DNA of 28,398 nt from a bacterium (lineage in GTDB: Bacteria; Latescibacterota; Latescibacteria; Latescibacterales; Latescibacteraceae), in NCBI GenBank assembly GCA_021372535.1, contig JAJFUH010000061.1, positions 1-28,398 of the forward strand, written 5' to 3'. Of this stretch, positions 1 to 6,916 are shown in pieces. The position numbers were made by a program, and so were the translations under genes. Within the stretch, counting starts at the first letter, position 1; every line of letters begins with the position of its first letter. Below the pieces are notes generated by a model. The model saw only the letters and a program-made list of their open reading frames with translations. It was not told where the DNA came from and made no database searches.

Positions 1-20
1 TAAGCGATATTAGGTTGACA

Positions 21-42
21 GGGGCACGTTGCAACGTGCCCC
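21..42. repeat. REP-like perfect palindrome
   Basis: A perfect 22-bp inverted repeat with 11-nt arms (ggggcacgttg / caacgtgcccc) and no loop. The same core recurs inside the intact transposase gene at 532-583. It sits at the corresponding place in the broken transposase copy, so it moved or was duplicated together with that gene. Palindromes of this kind are the usual substrates of RAYT transposases. Confidence 0.75.
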
Positions 43-212
43 AACACGGTTAAACGATTCGGCCAGCCAACGTCCGATTCTACAAACACATCATCCGTAA
101 TGATACCGAATATGGCCGCATCCGGGAATACATCGCAACCAATCCCGTCCGTTGGGCGGAGGACAGGGAAAACCCGGATGGCAAAACAAAAACAGAGCGA
201 TAGCAATGGTAA
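21..212 (+). pseudogene. Broken 3' remnant of IS200-like/RAYT transposase
   Basis: This stretch matches the 3' part of the intact transposase at 258-893. The REP palindrome is followed by a segment equivalent to about 632-664, then the match jumps to the equivalent of 762-893. About 97 bp is therefore missing, which is not a multiple of three, so the catalytic-tyrosine tail is out of frame with what precedes it. In the tail frame it encodes the same HIIRNDTE and IREYIATNP motifs and ends at a TAG near 201. Only about a dozen substitutions separate the tails, so the copies are fairly recent relatives. The 5' part of this copy is absent or lies left of the window. Confidence 0.75.
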
Positions 213-257
213 ACGTCTTGTTGTCCAGCTGCGCCGGGTATTTGCAGTGGAATTGTG

Positions 258-893
258 ATGGGATTCGATCCGGACAAAAACCATCGCCGTTCGATCCGGC
301 TGGCGAAATATGATTATTCACAGGCCGGGGCATATTTTGTGACGATATGCACCCGGTACCGGGAATGTTTATTCGGCGAGGTGATCGCCGGAGAAATGAA
401 ATTGAACGCATTCGGGCAAATCGTGGTCGAGGAATGGTTCAAAACCGGCGTAATACGGCCCCGTATCCGATCGGATGCGTTTATGGTCATGCCGAACCAT
501 GTTCACGGTATATTGGTGATCGACGATGGTTGTTGTAGGGGCACGTTGGATGGTAGGGGCACGTTGCATCGTGCCCCTACAACAACAACAATCCAACGTT
601 CCCACATAATAACAACCCAACATGTCCCAACGGTGGAACGATTCGGCAAACCAACGCCCGATTCAATTCCCACGATTGTCAGATTGTTCAAATCGGCGGC
701 AACGAAACAGATCAATGAATTACGGCAAATGCCCGGCGTCGCCGTCTGGCAGCGCAATTACTACGAACACATCATCCGTAATGATACCGAATTGGGCTAC
801 ATCCGGGAATACATCGCAACCAATCCCGCCCGTTGGGCGGAGGACAGGGAAAACCCGGATGGCAAAACAAAAACACAGCAACAGCAACGGTAA
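258..893 (+). CDS. REP-associated tyrosine (Y1/IS200-like) transposase
   Basis: A 211-aa protein of the Y1 transposase family, RAYT branch. Such enzymes nick and rejoin single-stranded DNA at REP palindromes through a 5'-phosphotyrosine intermediate. The N-terminus (FDPDKNHRRSIRL, then YDYSQAGAYFVTICT) is typical of the family. The HUH metal-binding motif is HVH at residues 81-83 within MPNHVHGIL, and the candidate nucleophile is Tyr168 or Tyr169 in WQRNYYEHIIR. Residues about 91-115 form a low-complexity, threonine- and arginine-rich insert encoded by REP palindromes inside the gene. I chose ATG 258; a GTG directly before it (255) is equally possible, and the ribosome site is weak. No second transposon gene is nearby, as expected for a domesticated or solitary RAYT. 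The reading frame is intact, so it may be active. Confidence 0.88.
   Translation: MGFDPDKNHRRSIRLAKYDYSQAGAYFVTICTRYRECLFGEVIAGEMKLNAFGQIVVEEWFKTGVIRPRIRSDAFMVMPNHVHGILVIDDGCCRGTLDGRGTLHRAPTTTTIQRSHIITTQHVPTVERFGKPTPDSIPTIVRLFKSAATKQINELRQMPGVAVWQRNYYEHIIRNDTELGYIREYIATNPARWAEDRENPDGKTKTQQQQR
532..583. repeat. REP-like palindromes inside the transposase gene
   Basis: The inner unit 553-580 has 11-nt arms (gtaggggcacg / cgtgcccctac) around a 6-nt loop. A second left arm (gttgtaggggcacg, 532-545) can pair with 570-583 over 14 nt. The layout is therefore a one-and-a-half-copy REP that keeps the reading frame open. It is related to the palindrome at 21-42. Confidence 0.8.
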
Positions 894-930
894 ATGACAC
901 ATAATAACGATACATCAGGGAGAAAAATAT

Positions 931-1563
931 ATGCATGTTGACCGGTTCATCGTCGGACCGCTGGAAACCAACTGTTACCTCATCCGGTGCGGAAAGACAG
1001 GAGAATCCGTGCTTGTCGATCCGGGCGGCATTTCAAGCGAGCTTATCGCCTCGGTGCGGGGCACGAAGCTCAGCGCTGTCATCCTGACCCACGGCCATTT
1101 CGACCATATCGGTGGTTTGAAAAAAATCGTCGAGCTGACCGGCGCACCTGTGCTCATCCACGAGCTCGATGCACCGATGCTCCTCGATCCGTTCGAGAAC
1201 GGCTCGTTCATGATCGGGGTTCAGGTCAAGACGGTCGAGGCATCCTCACTGATCGCCGACGGCGATACCGTTCCATGCGGATCTTCGTCACTCCGGGTTT
1301 TCCACACGCCGGGACATACGGAGGGGAGTGTTTCGTTTGCGGCGGACGGCGAGTTCATCATTTCCGGCGACACTCTTTTCAGGCTTTCGGTGGGAAGATG
1401 GGACCTGCCCGGAGGAAGCCATTCACAACTCATGGAGAGTCTCCGCACGGTTTATTCTCCTCTGCCCGATCCGATTGCGGTCTTCCCCGGGCATGGTGAA
1501 TCGACTACCATGGGATACGAAAAGCGGTATAACCAGTTTATGGCGGATTTCGACAATGCCTGA
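931..1563 (+). CDS. Metallo-beta-lactamase-fold hydrolase (glyoxalase II-like)
   Basis: A 210-aa cytosolic protein of the short glyoxalase II/YcbL-like branch of the metallo-beta-lactamase superfamily, zinc hydrolases that usually act on thioesters such as S-lactoylglutathione. All metal ligands are visible: H54-x-H56-x-D58-H59 in THGHFDHIGG, H129 in HTPGHTEG, D147 in SGDTLF and H188 in FPGHGE. It lacks the C-terminal substrate domain of full-length glyoxalase II, so the exact substrate is uncertain. The ATG at 931 has a good ribosome site (aggGAG, about 8 nt upstream). Its last 8 nt overlap the start of xerD, implying translational coupling. Confidence 0.9.
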   Translation: MHVDRFIVGPLETNCYLIRCGKTGESVLVDPGGISSELIASVRGTKLSAVILTHGHFDHIGGLKKIVELTGAPVLIHELDAPMLLDPFENGSFMIGVQVKTVEASSLIADGDTVPCGSSSLRVFHTPGHTEGSVSFAADGEFIISGDTLFRLSVGRWDLPGGSHSQLMESLRTVYSPLPDPIAVFPGHGESTTMGYEKRYNQFMADFDNA

Positions 1564-2452
1564 CTCTTTCTCTGTCACCGAATACCTCACCTACCTCGAA
1601 GTGGAGCTCGGCCTGAGCGCGAACACGCTCGAAGCATATCTGCACAATGTCAATCGCTATATTTCCTTCCTAGCAGCACGGGGAACGGGAAATCCCAATG
1701 CGGTCGACAAACAGACCGTGCTCGAGTTCATCGATCACCTCAAATCGCTCGGTTTATCGCTCAACAGCATTGCCCGCAATTTTTCCGCTGTCCGCTCATA
1801 CCATCTCTTCCTGTACCGCGAGCATCTCGCGAAAGGAAATCCGACCGAAACCGTGGAACTCCTGACCATCCACCGTAACCTGCCCGATGTTCTGAGCGTC
1901 GATGAGGTCATACGGCTTATCGAGATACCCGACATGGCAGAACCGCTCGGCCTCCGCGACCGGGCGATGCTCGAATTCGCCTACGCCACCGGAGTCAGGG
2001 TTTCGGAGCTCATAAACATGACCCTCCAGAATATCCTGTTCGACGAAAATCTCGTTCGCATAACCGGGAAGGGCTCGAAGGAACGTATCGTTCCCCTCGG
2101 AGAAACCGCCAAGGCGAAAATATTGGAGTATATGAACCATGTACGGCCTTCGCTGGCGGAAAAAAGGGGATCGAAAGATGTGCTATTTCTGAACAGCCGC
2201 GGAAAACCTCTTTCGCGGATGGGATTCTGGAAAATTCTGAGAAAATACGTCATTCTCGCAGGCATCACGAAGCACACGAGCCCGCACACTCTCCGCCACT
2301 CGTTTGCGACCCATCTCCTCGAAGGCGGAGCCAATATCCGGGTCGTGCAGGAACTCCTCGGGCATTCGAGCATTTCCACAACCGAAATTTACACTCATGT
2401 CGACCGCGAATACCTGAAAGAAGTACATCGCAGCTTCCACCCGCGCGCCTGA
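1556..2452 (+). CDS. xerD: Site-specific tyrosine recombinase XerD
   Basis: A 298-aa recombinase that, with XerC, resolves chromosome dimers at dif. The N-terminal SAM-like core-binding domain covers about residues 1-105 and the catalytic domain about 110-298. The full catalytic set is present: R148 (ATGVRVSEL), K172 (GKGSKER), H244 and R247 (HTLRHSFATHL), H270 (ELLGHSS) and the nucleophile Y279 (IYTHVD). These positions coincide with those of E. coli XerD, and the C-terminus HPRA is also XerD-like. The frame is open upstream within the preceding gene, but ATG 1556 gives the normal family length and N-terminus (MPDSFSVTEYLTYL). It overlaps the upstream hydrolase by 8 nt. Confidence 0.92.
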   Translation: MPDSFSVTEYLTYLEVELGLSANTLEAYLHNVNRYISFLAARGTGNPNAVDKQTVLEFIDHLKSLGLSLNSIARNFSAVRSYHLFLYREHLAKGNPTETVELLTIHRNLPDVLSVDEVIRLIEIPDMAEPLGLRDRAMLEFAYATGVRVSELINMTLQNILFDENLVRITGKGSKERIVPLGETAKAKILEYMNHVRPSLAEKRGSKDVLFLNSRGKPLSRMGFWKILRKYVILAGITKHTSPHTLRHSFATHLLEGGANIRVVQELLGHSSISTTEIYTHVDREYLKEVHRSFHPRA

Positions 2453-2564
2453 AAACTACGATTCCTTTCATATTTCACAAATCTACAATCACTGCATAAT
2501 CAATAATTATTGCTGCACGACAAAAAAACCGCCGGATTTTTAAAGTTTTTCTGAAAATAAAAAC

Positions 2565-2594
2565 TTGACATATCACATTCTGAATAATGATAAT
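2565..2594 (+). promoter_or_regulatory. Sigma70-type promoter for the secreted propeller gene
   Basis: TTGACA at 2565-2570 is a perfect -35 box. GATAAT at 2589-2594 matches the -10 consensus at five of six positions, with an 18-nt spacer. Transcription would start near 2601, leaving a leader of about 50 nt before ATG 2654. Confidence 0.65.
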
Positions 2595-2653
2595 AGAAGT
2601 ATATGCAACTGTTACAGAAACAACGGAATAATTCTACAAGAAGGGAGCAGTTC

Positions 2654-4084
2654 ATGGTTCATGTAAAGGTTAAAATTTTTTTGTATGCCGTTCTGACATT
2701 ATTCCTGATCGTTTTCGTATCCGGAATCAGCGCGCAGAACCGCACCGAGGCTGACCGAAAAGCCGAAGCCGATCAATTTGATAAACAACATCTCCGGTAT
2801 TCCACCGGCATGGTGACCGATACCGCAAAAGAATTCATTACAATCCCTGAGGGATATCCCGGAAAACGTGATTTCGAACTTGCCAAAACCCCTCCGACAG
2901 TCGATTTCGCACCGGTCAGAGGGCTCAATCCCGAATTTTTCCCCGATGACAACAAAGGTCTCTGGTCACAGTGGGGCGAGGTGACCACCGGTCCCAACGG
3001 CTGCTATTACATGGCCAGCGGAGATCATCGCTCGAAAGATTCTCATGTTATCATAGTCGAATACGACCCCGTGAAAAAAGACCAGCGGATTGTCGTCAAT
3101 GTCGGAAAAGTTTGCGGATGGAAACCGGGACTTCATACCGACGGCAAAATCCACGGCCGTATGGACATCATGCAGGACGGCACGCTTGTCGGCGCGACAT
3201 GGCTCGGCCGCGATGTGAGACCCGATGATATCGAGCACGGCTGGCTCGGCGGGTACCTTCTCACCTACAACGTGTTTACCGGGGTTGCCGAATCACATGG
3301 CATTCCGATGCTCAATTACAGCTGGCACTACCATGTCACCGACCGTCAAACAGGGGTTTTCATGGCAGTTGGCGACGGTTTCTCGAAGGGAACGGCATTT
3401 CTCGCGTATGATGTGAGACACCGCAAGATACTGTTTGCCGGTATACCTCCAGACTCCATATCGCTCAACCTCAGGTCGACACTCCTCGATGAAAGCACCG
3501 GTCTTTTATATTCCACCGACAACAACCGGAACCACACATTCGTATGCTACGACCAGCGGACAAACCGTTTCAGACACCTTGCCTGCACAACACCCGTCAA
3601 TCCCGCCACAGGCAAAAACTACAATCTGCGGGCTTATACGGAATACCGGACACCCGATAATATTTTTTACTGTATCGATCAGGTCGGTACGATGTTCAAG
3701 TTTTTCCCCGAAGAGGAGCGGACTGAATACATGGACATCAACTGGAACGACGGCGTATATACCACTTCCATGGCAATAAGCCCGAAATTCAAGTATCTCT
3801 ACTATGTTCCCGGCTCGCACGGCGGCACGATGGACCTTGGCACACCGATTGTCCAGTACGACCTGGAAAAAAAGCAGAAAAAAGCCATCGCGTTTCTCGG
3901 TCCTTATTATCACAGCAAGTACGGTTATGCAACAACGGGAACATACGGTATCGAGCTCAGCAGCGACGGGTCATACCTTGTAATCTCGATGAACGGCGGT
4001 TTCGGGCCGGACCCGAAGAAGTCGCGATTCGAGCATACGGCCATTTTCGTCGTTCACATTCCCGAATCCGAACGCCGCGAATAA
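2654..4084 (+). CDS. Secreted beta-propeller-like protein of unknown function
   Basis: A 476-aa exported protein. The N-terminus is a clear signal peptide: basic MVHVKVK, a hydrophobic stretch FLYAVLTLFLIVFV, and a likely cleavage site near GISAQ. The mature part shows blade-like repeats of a hydrophobic strand followed by a GxxYxx(D/S) turn, for example VIIVEYDP, GGYLLTYNVFTG, AFLAYDVRHRKI, TFVCYDQRTNRF and PIVQYDLEKKQKK. These suggest a WD40/YVTN-type propeller of six or seven blades. No catalytic motif is recognised; conserved-looking His and Asp in GDHRSKDSH and LHTDGKIHGR could bind metal or ligand. I chose ATG 2654 over an in-frame ATG at 2603 because it has a strong ribosome site (aAGGGAGc, about 7 nt away) and starts directly at the signal peptide. 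It is monocistronic, with its own promoter and terminator. Confidence 0.7.
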   Translation: MVHVKVKIFLYAVLTLFLIVFVSGISAQNRTEADRKAEADQFDKQHLRYSTGMVTDTAKEFITIPEGYPGKRDFELAKTPPTVDFAPVRGLNPEFFPDDNKGLWSQWGEVTTGPNGCYYMASGDHRSKDSHVIIVEYDPVKKDQRIVVNVGKVCGWKPGLHTDGKIHGRMDIMQDGTLVGATWLGRDVRPDDIEHGWLGGYLLTYNVFTGVAESHGIPMLNYSWHYHVTDRQTGVFMAVGDGFSKGTAFLAYDVRHRKILFAGIPPDSISLNLRSTLLDESTGLLYSTDNNRNHTFVCYDQRTNRFRHLACTTPVNPATGKNYNLRAYTEYRTPDNIFYCIDQVGTMFKFFPEEERTEYMDINWNDGVYTTSMAISPKFKYLYYVPGSHGGTMDLGTPIVQYDLEKKQKKAIAFLGPYYHSKYGYATTGTYGIELSSDGSYLVISMNGGFGPDPKKSRFEHTAIFVVHIPESERRE

Positions 4085-4116
4085 TAACTCAACGGAATCA
4101 GGCGTATTGTATGCAG

Positions 4117-4148
4117 AAAGGGCGGAACACAACCGCCCTTTTGCGTTT
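4117..4148 (+). terminator. Intrinsic terminator after the propeller gene
   Basis: A 9-bp stem aaagggcgg (4117-4125) / ccgcccttt (4133-4141) with a 7-nt loop, followed by ttgcgttt. It lies 33 nt after the propeller stop codon and before the convergent response-regulator gene. No terminator is evident for the opposite strand; the remaining bases up to 4282 show nothing else. Confidence 0.75.
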
Positions 4149-4282
4149 ATTGAATGCAGATATTCATGGATTTGGCGGATTGACACGGATTACACCGATG
4201 TGCGAGGACACTATCATTCCGATGTAGACTATCGATGTTATACAACATCTGGACAGTTTCATCACGGTGTTTATAAATATAC

Positions 4283-4675
4283 TCACGTGTGTTTCGCAGG
4301 ATTTTTTTTCATGGTCTCCTCGATCATATCCTTCATTTTAATCACGGTATTGGTCTTGAGAATGTAATTCTTCGCCCCGAGTCCGATACACTCTTTGACC
4401 ATCTCGGAATCGGCGGTCGAGGTCATTATGATAACGCAGGCATCGGGGAATTCACCGATAATATCACGCAACACCTCATCACCGTTTTTCCCGGGCATGA
4501 ATATATCCAGGAGCAGAAGATCGGGTTTTATTGTTTTATAGAGGCTGGCAGCCTCGTTTCCGTCCACCGCCTCACCGACGACCCTGTGCCCGATTGAAAG
4601 TACGATACGCTTCATAAGAGCCCGGGTGGTTGCTTCATCATCAGCAATAATCACCCGCCTGTTCAGCAGTTCCAT
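4283..4675 (-). CDS. Single-domain (CheY-like) response regulator
   Basis: A 130-aa stand-alone receiver domain. The acidic pair D12/D13 (ADDEA), phospho-acceptor D57 (LLLLDIFMPG), T85 (IIMTSTA) and K107 (YILKTN) are all in place. There is no DNA-binding or enzymatic output domain, so it must act by protein-protein contact, like CheY, or as a phosphorelay carrier. The frame extends upstream, but ATG 4675 gives the normal receiver N-terminus (MELLNRRVIIADDE) and lies only 4 nt after the stop of the upstream kinase gene. This tight spacing makes the kinase its likely phospho-donor. Confidence 0.9.
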   Translation of the reverse strand: MELLNRRVIIADDEATTRALMKRIVLSIGHRVVGEAVDGNEAASLYKTIKPDLLLLDIFMPGKNGDEVLRDIIGEFPDACVIIMTSTADSEMVKECIGLGAKNYILKTNTVIKMKDMIEETMKKNPAKHT

Positions 4676-4679
4676 ACCA

Positions 4680-5546
4680 TCACTCCAGCGGAACAGTGAA
4701 ACTGAATGTCGATCCCTGACCGGGCATGCTCCGGACTGAAACCGTTCCATGGTGGGCTTCTACAATCTTTTTGACAATGGCCAATCCCAGGCCGGTGCTC
4801 TTTTCCCCGCCGGTCGGACGAGAGCTCAATCTCTGGAATTCACCGAACAGCCTGGCCTGTTCCTCTTCGGATATTCCCGGCCCTTCATCACGAATACCAA
4901 CCTTTGCCGTCATCCCCTCGCGCTCAAGAGAAACATGAATGTTCGAACCGGGAGGAGAATACTTCACCGCATTACTGAAAAGATTGTCGATCACCTGACC
5001 TATCCGCTCCTGGTCGGCCTGGCATTCGGGCACATCCTCAAACGAGGTGTGTATATGCATGCTTTTCTTTTGAGCGACGATAGTCAGAATCCTGATTCGC
5101 TCCTCAATCACGCTCCGAAGAGAAACACGCCCGAACCGGAGCCGCAGTTTCCCGCTCTCTATCGCGGCGACATCGAGAAGATCGTTGACAAGACCAAGCA
5201 TGTTTTCACTGGCGGAATACATGATCGTGATCATCTCTATCTGATCCGCTGTCAGTGATTCCTCATCTTCGAGGAGCAGTTCACAGAATCCGCGGATCGA
5301 AGCGAGCGGATTCCTCAGGTCATGCGCCGCTATTCCCAAAAACTTGTTCTTCAGCTGGTTAAGCTCCACGAGCTGCCGTTCAAGCGAGGCATAACTCATG
5401 ACGAGTTTCATGAGAAGGTCCGTCTGGATATTACGGTCGTTCTCAGCCGCATGGTATCCCAGAAGTTCGGTCAGTAAAGTATCGGAATGGCGTGTTATCG
5501 TCTCTTTGACCTGATAATGCTCCCGGGCGAGGTCTTCAATGTCCAT
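4680..5546 (-). CDS. Soluble sensor-less histidine kinase
   Basis: A 288-aa class I histidine kinase. The N-terminal ~65 residues are helical and charged, without a PAS, GAF or membrane segment. The dimerisation/phosphoacceptor domain carries H75 in GIAAHDLRNPLASI. The ATPase domain has the N box (N192 in FSNAVKYSPPG), G1 (DEGPGIS, about 220-226) and G2 (TGLGLAIVKK, about 251-260). With no visible sensor domain it probably receives its signal from a partner protein. The best candidate is the ODP-like protein encoded 46 nt upstream on the same strand. Kinase and receiver are 4 nt apart. Confidence 0.9.
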   Translation of the reverse strand: MDIEDLAREHYQVKETITRHSDTLLTELLGYHAAENDRNIQTDLLMKLVMSYASLERQLVELNQLKNKFLGIAAHDLRNPLASIRGFCELLLEDEESLTADQIEMITIMYSASENMLGLVNDLLDVAAIESGKLRLRFGRVSLRSVIEERIRILTIVAQKKSMHIHTSFEDVPECQADQERIGQVIDNLFSNAVKYSPPGSNIHVSLEREGMTAKVGIRDEGPGISEEEQARLFGEFQRLSSRPTGGEKSTGLGLAIVKKIVEAHHGTVSVRSMPGQGSTFSFTVPLE

Positions 5547-5592
5547 GATTCACAGCTTTCTAAAAAATATTTTCCATGAAAAAAGTTCTTCA

Positions 5593-6411
5593 TCAATCGG
5601 ATATTATTCCATCGATGCCTATCTTTTTACAGGCAAATAATCGTTCCGAAATCACTGCAATATCTTCTTTTTTTGTAATAATACTGCCATGCTGGGGAGC
5701 AATAATGGCATATGGGATTTTTCCCATCTGTCTGAGCGCATACCGTAATGCTTTAACAGAGGTCATAATGATCTCATGAAATTTGAGAATATCAGGCAAG
5801 GGGCAGTATGATTTGCTTTTCGAGCAGTTGTAGTCATGACATGACTGACACTCATCTCCGAGAATGAGATTCAAATCCCATTGTTCCGCATAACTTCCGA
5901 AGAGATCGCTCGAAAAAAGAATACCTGTTTTTTCATCAAACGTTACGAAACTTCCCGCCGAATGAGCATAGGGAGTTTTTACGAATGAGAGCTTTCTCCC
6001 CGAGGCAAATGTATATGAATTCCCGACATCATCGAGAGTTAAAAGGGGCGAAGAAACCGAATAATGCCGGATGAAAATATTATTTTCCTTGTCGGAGATG
6101 ATTTTAAGATCATCCCTCCCGATAATATCCTCAAAATTGGAAATACTGCCGCATAAATCGGGATCATAATGCTGGTAAATGAGGGCGGATATCGATGAGG
6201 GTACTATACCCGCCTGAAGTATCTTCATCATGACCGTCGGAAAATCCGGGCGGCTGCCGCCATCGATCACTACTGCCTCATCACCATCGACGATCAGATA
6301 CGGATTGCAGTGCAGCCCCGATTCCTTATCGTAATAGCCGACCCAGTAGACATCTTCCGCAATTTTAACCGGACGGTTGTAATTCAGATTGATATTCGAG
6401 ATATCCGTCAT
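5593..6411 (-). CDS. ODP-like di-iron metallo-beta-lactamase-fold protein (putative O2/NO/redox sensor)
   Basis: A 272-aa protein with the flavodiiron-type metallo-beta-lactamase fold but no C-terminal flavodoxin domain. Candidate metal ligands are H81, D83 and D85 (QHYDPDLCGS), H150 (TPYAHSAGSF), D169 (FSSDLFGSY) and H241 (PQHGSI). This matches the oxygen-binding di-iron protein (ODP) group, where the domain serves as an oxygen or iron sensor in spirochaete chemotaxis. Between the last two ligands lies a cysteine cluster C188-x2-C191-x4-C196-x6-C203. The start at 6411 has GGAG about 7 nt upstream. It precedes the kinase gene on the same strand with no obvious terminator between them. A plain hydrolase or oxygen reductase role is the alternative. 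Confidence 0.75.
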   Translation of the reverse strand: MTDISNINLNYNRPVKIAEDVYWVGYYDKESGLHCNPYLIVDGDEAVVIDGGSRPDFPTVMMKILQAGIVPSSISALIYQHYDPDLCGSISNFEDIIGRDDLKIISDKENNIFIRHYSVSSPLLTLDDVGNSYTFASGRKLSFVKTPYAHSAGSFVTFDEKTGILFSSDLFGSYAEQWDLNLILGDECQSCHDYNCSKSKSYCPLPDILKFHEIIMTSVKALRYALRQMGKIPYAIIAPQHGSIITKKEDIAVISERLFACKKIGIDGIISD

Positions 6412-6488
6412 GACTGGCTCCGGAATTTATATGTTATATTTCGCTGATAATGGTTTCTCTTCTTTGTAAATGTATTCCGTCCTGTTCA

Positions 6489-6711
6489 ATATTTTCCGAT
6501 TATCCAGTTAAGTCAACTAACATCATTAATCCCCCTCGGCTTCGCCGTATCCCCCTTATCAAACAAAGGGGGATGAAAGTGCCCCCAAAGCCGCTCCCCC
6601 CTTAACAAGGGGGGATGCCACAGGCAGGGGGGATCACATACTATCGGAAAAAATTATCGATTCTTATTTAAAAAGTTTTTTTGCTTATCAAACTGGATAA
6701 CCGGATAATAT
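6489..6711. mobile_element. MITE-like element with 21-bp terminal inverted repeats
   Basis: The left end (6489-6509) and the reverse complement of the right end (6691-6711) match at 19 of 21 positions, sharing the core ttatccagtt. The 223-bp interval has no coding capacity and holds G/C-rich hairpins in its middle. No clear target-site duplication was found. It fills most of the 505-bp gap between the divergent ODP-like and HD genes. The remainder (6412-6488 and 6712-6916) is AT-rich leader sequence with no recognised gene. Confidence 0.5.
6549..6615. repeat. Two G/C-rich hairpins in the MITE-like element
   Basis: Hairpin 1: atccccctt (6549-6557) / aagggggat (6566-6574), loop 8 nt. Hairpin 2: tcccccctt (6595-6603) / aagggggga (6607-6615), loop 3 nt. 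Related C-runs flank them (ccccctcggcttcgccg at 6531-6547 and a G-run at 6627-6632). The sequence resembles dispersed intergenic repeats common in environmental bacterial genomes, but copy number cannot be judged from one window. Confidence 0.75.
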
Positions 6712-6916
6712 TTTTTCTAATCCTGCCATCAATATATAACAAATTTAACTTTTTAGTATTTTTTTTCATTCGTATAAAGTTTCAATAGCAATGAAAAGTG
6801 TAAAGACTTTCCATTTCATATTCCCGGCTTGCTGCACAAATTTAAAAAACACATGAATACATACAGTATTTGTATTACATTACTGAAAATGAAACGACAC
6901 TGAAACGGTCACGGTT

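Noticed and set aside
1328-1555. N-terminal extension of the xerD frame (76 codons)
   Set aside because: It lies wholly within the preceding hydrolase gene, and ATG 1556 gives the exact XerD family length and catalytic numbering.
2529-2550. Terminator after xerD (A-run, ccgccgg, T-run)
   Set aside because: The A and T runs pair but the G/C stem is only two or three base pairs, too weak to call.
4142-4282. Possible extra gene or repeat between the propeller and receiver genes
   Set aside because: A short open frame exists but has no ribosome site or recognisable product; the sequence only loosely resembles dispersed intergenic repeats.
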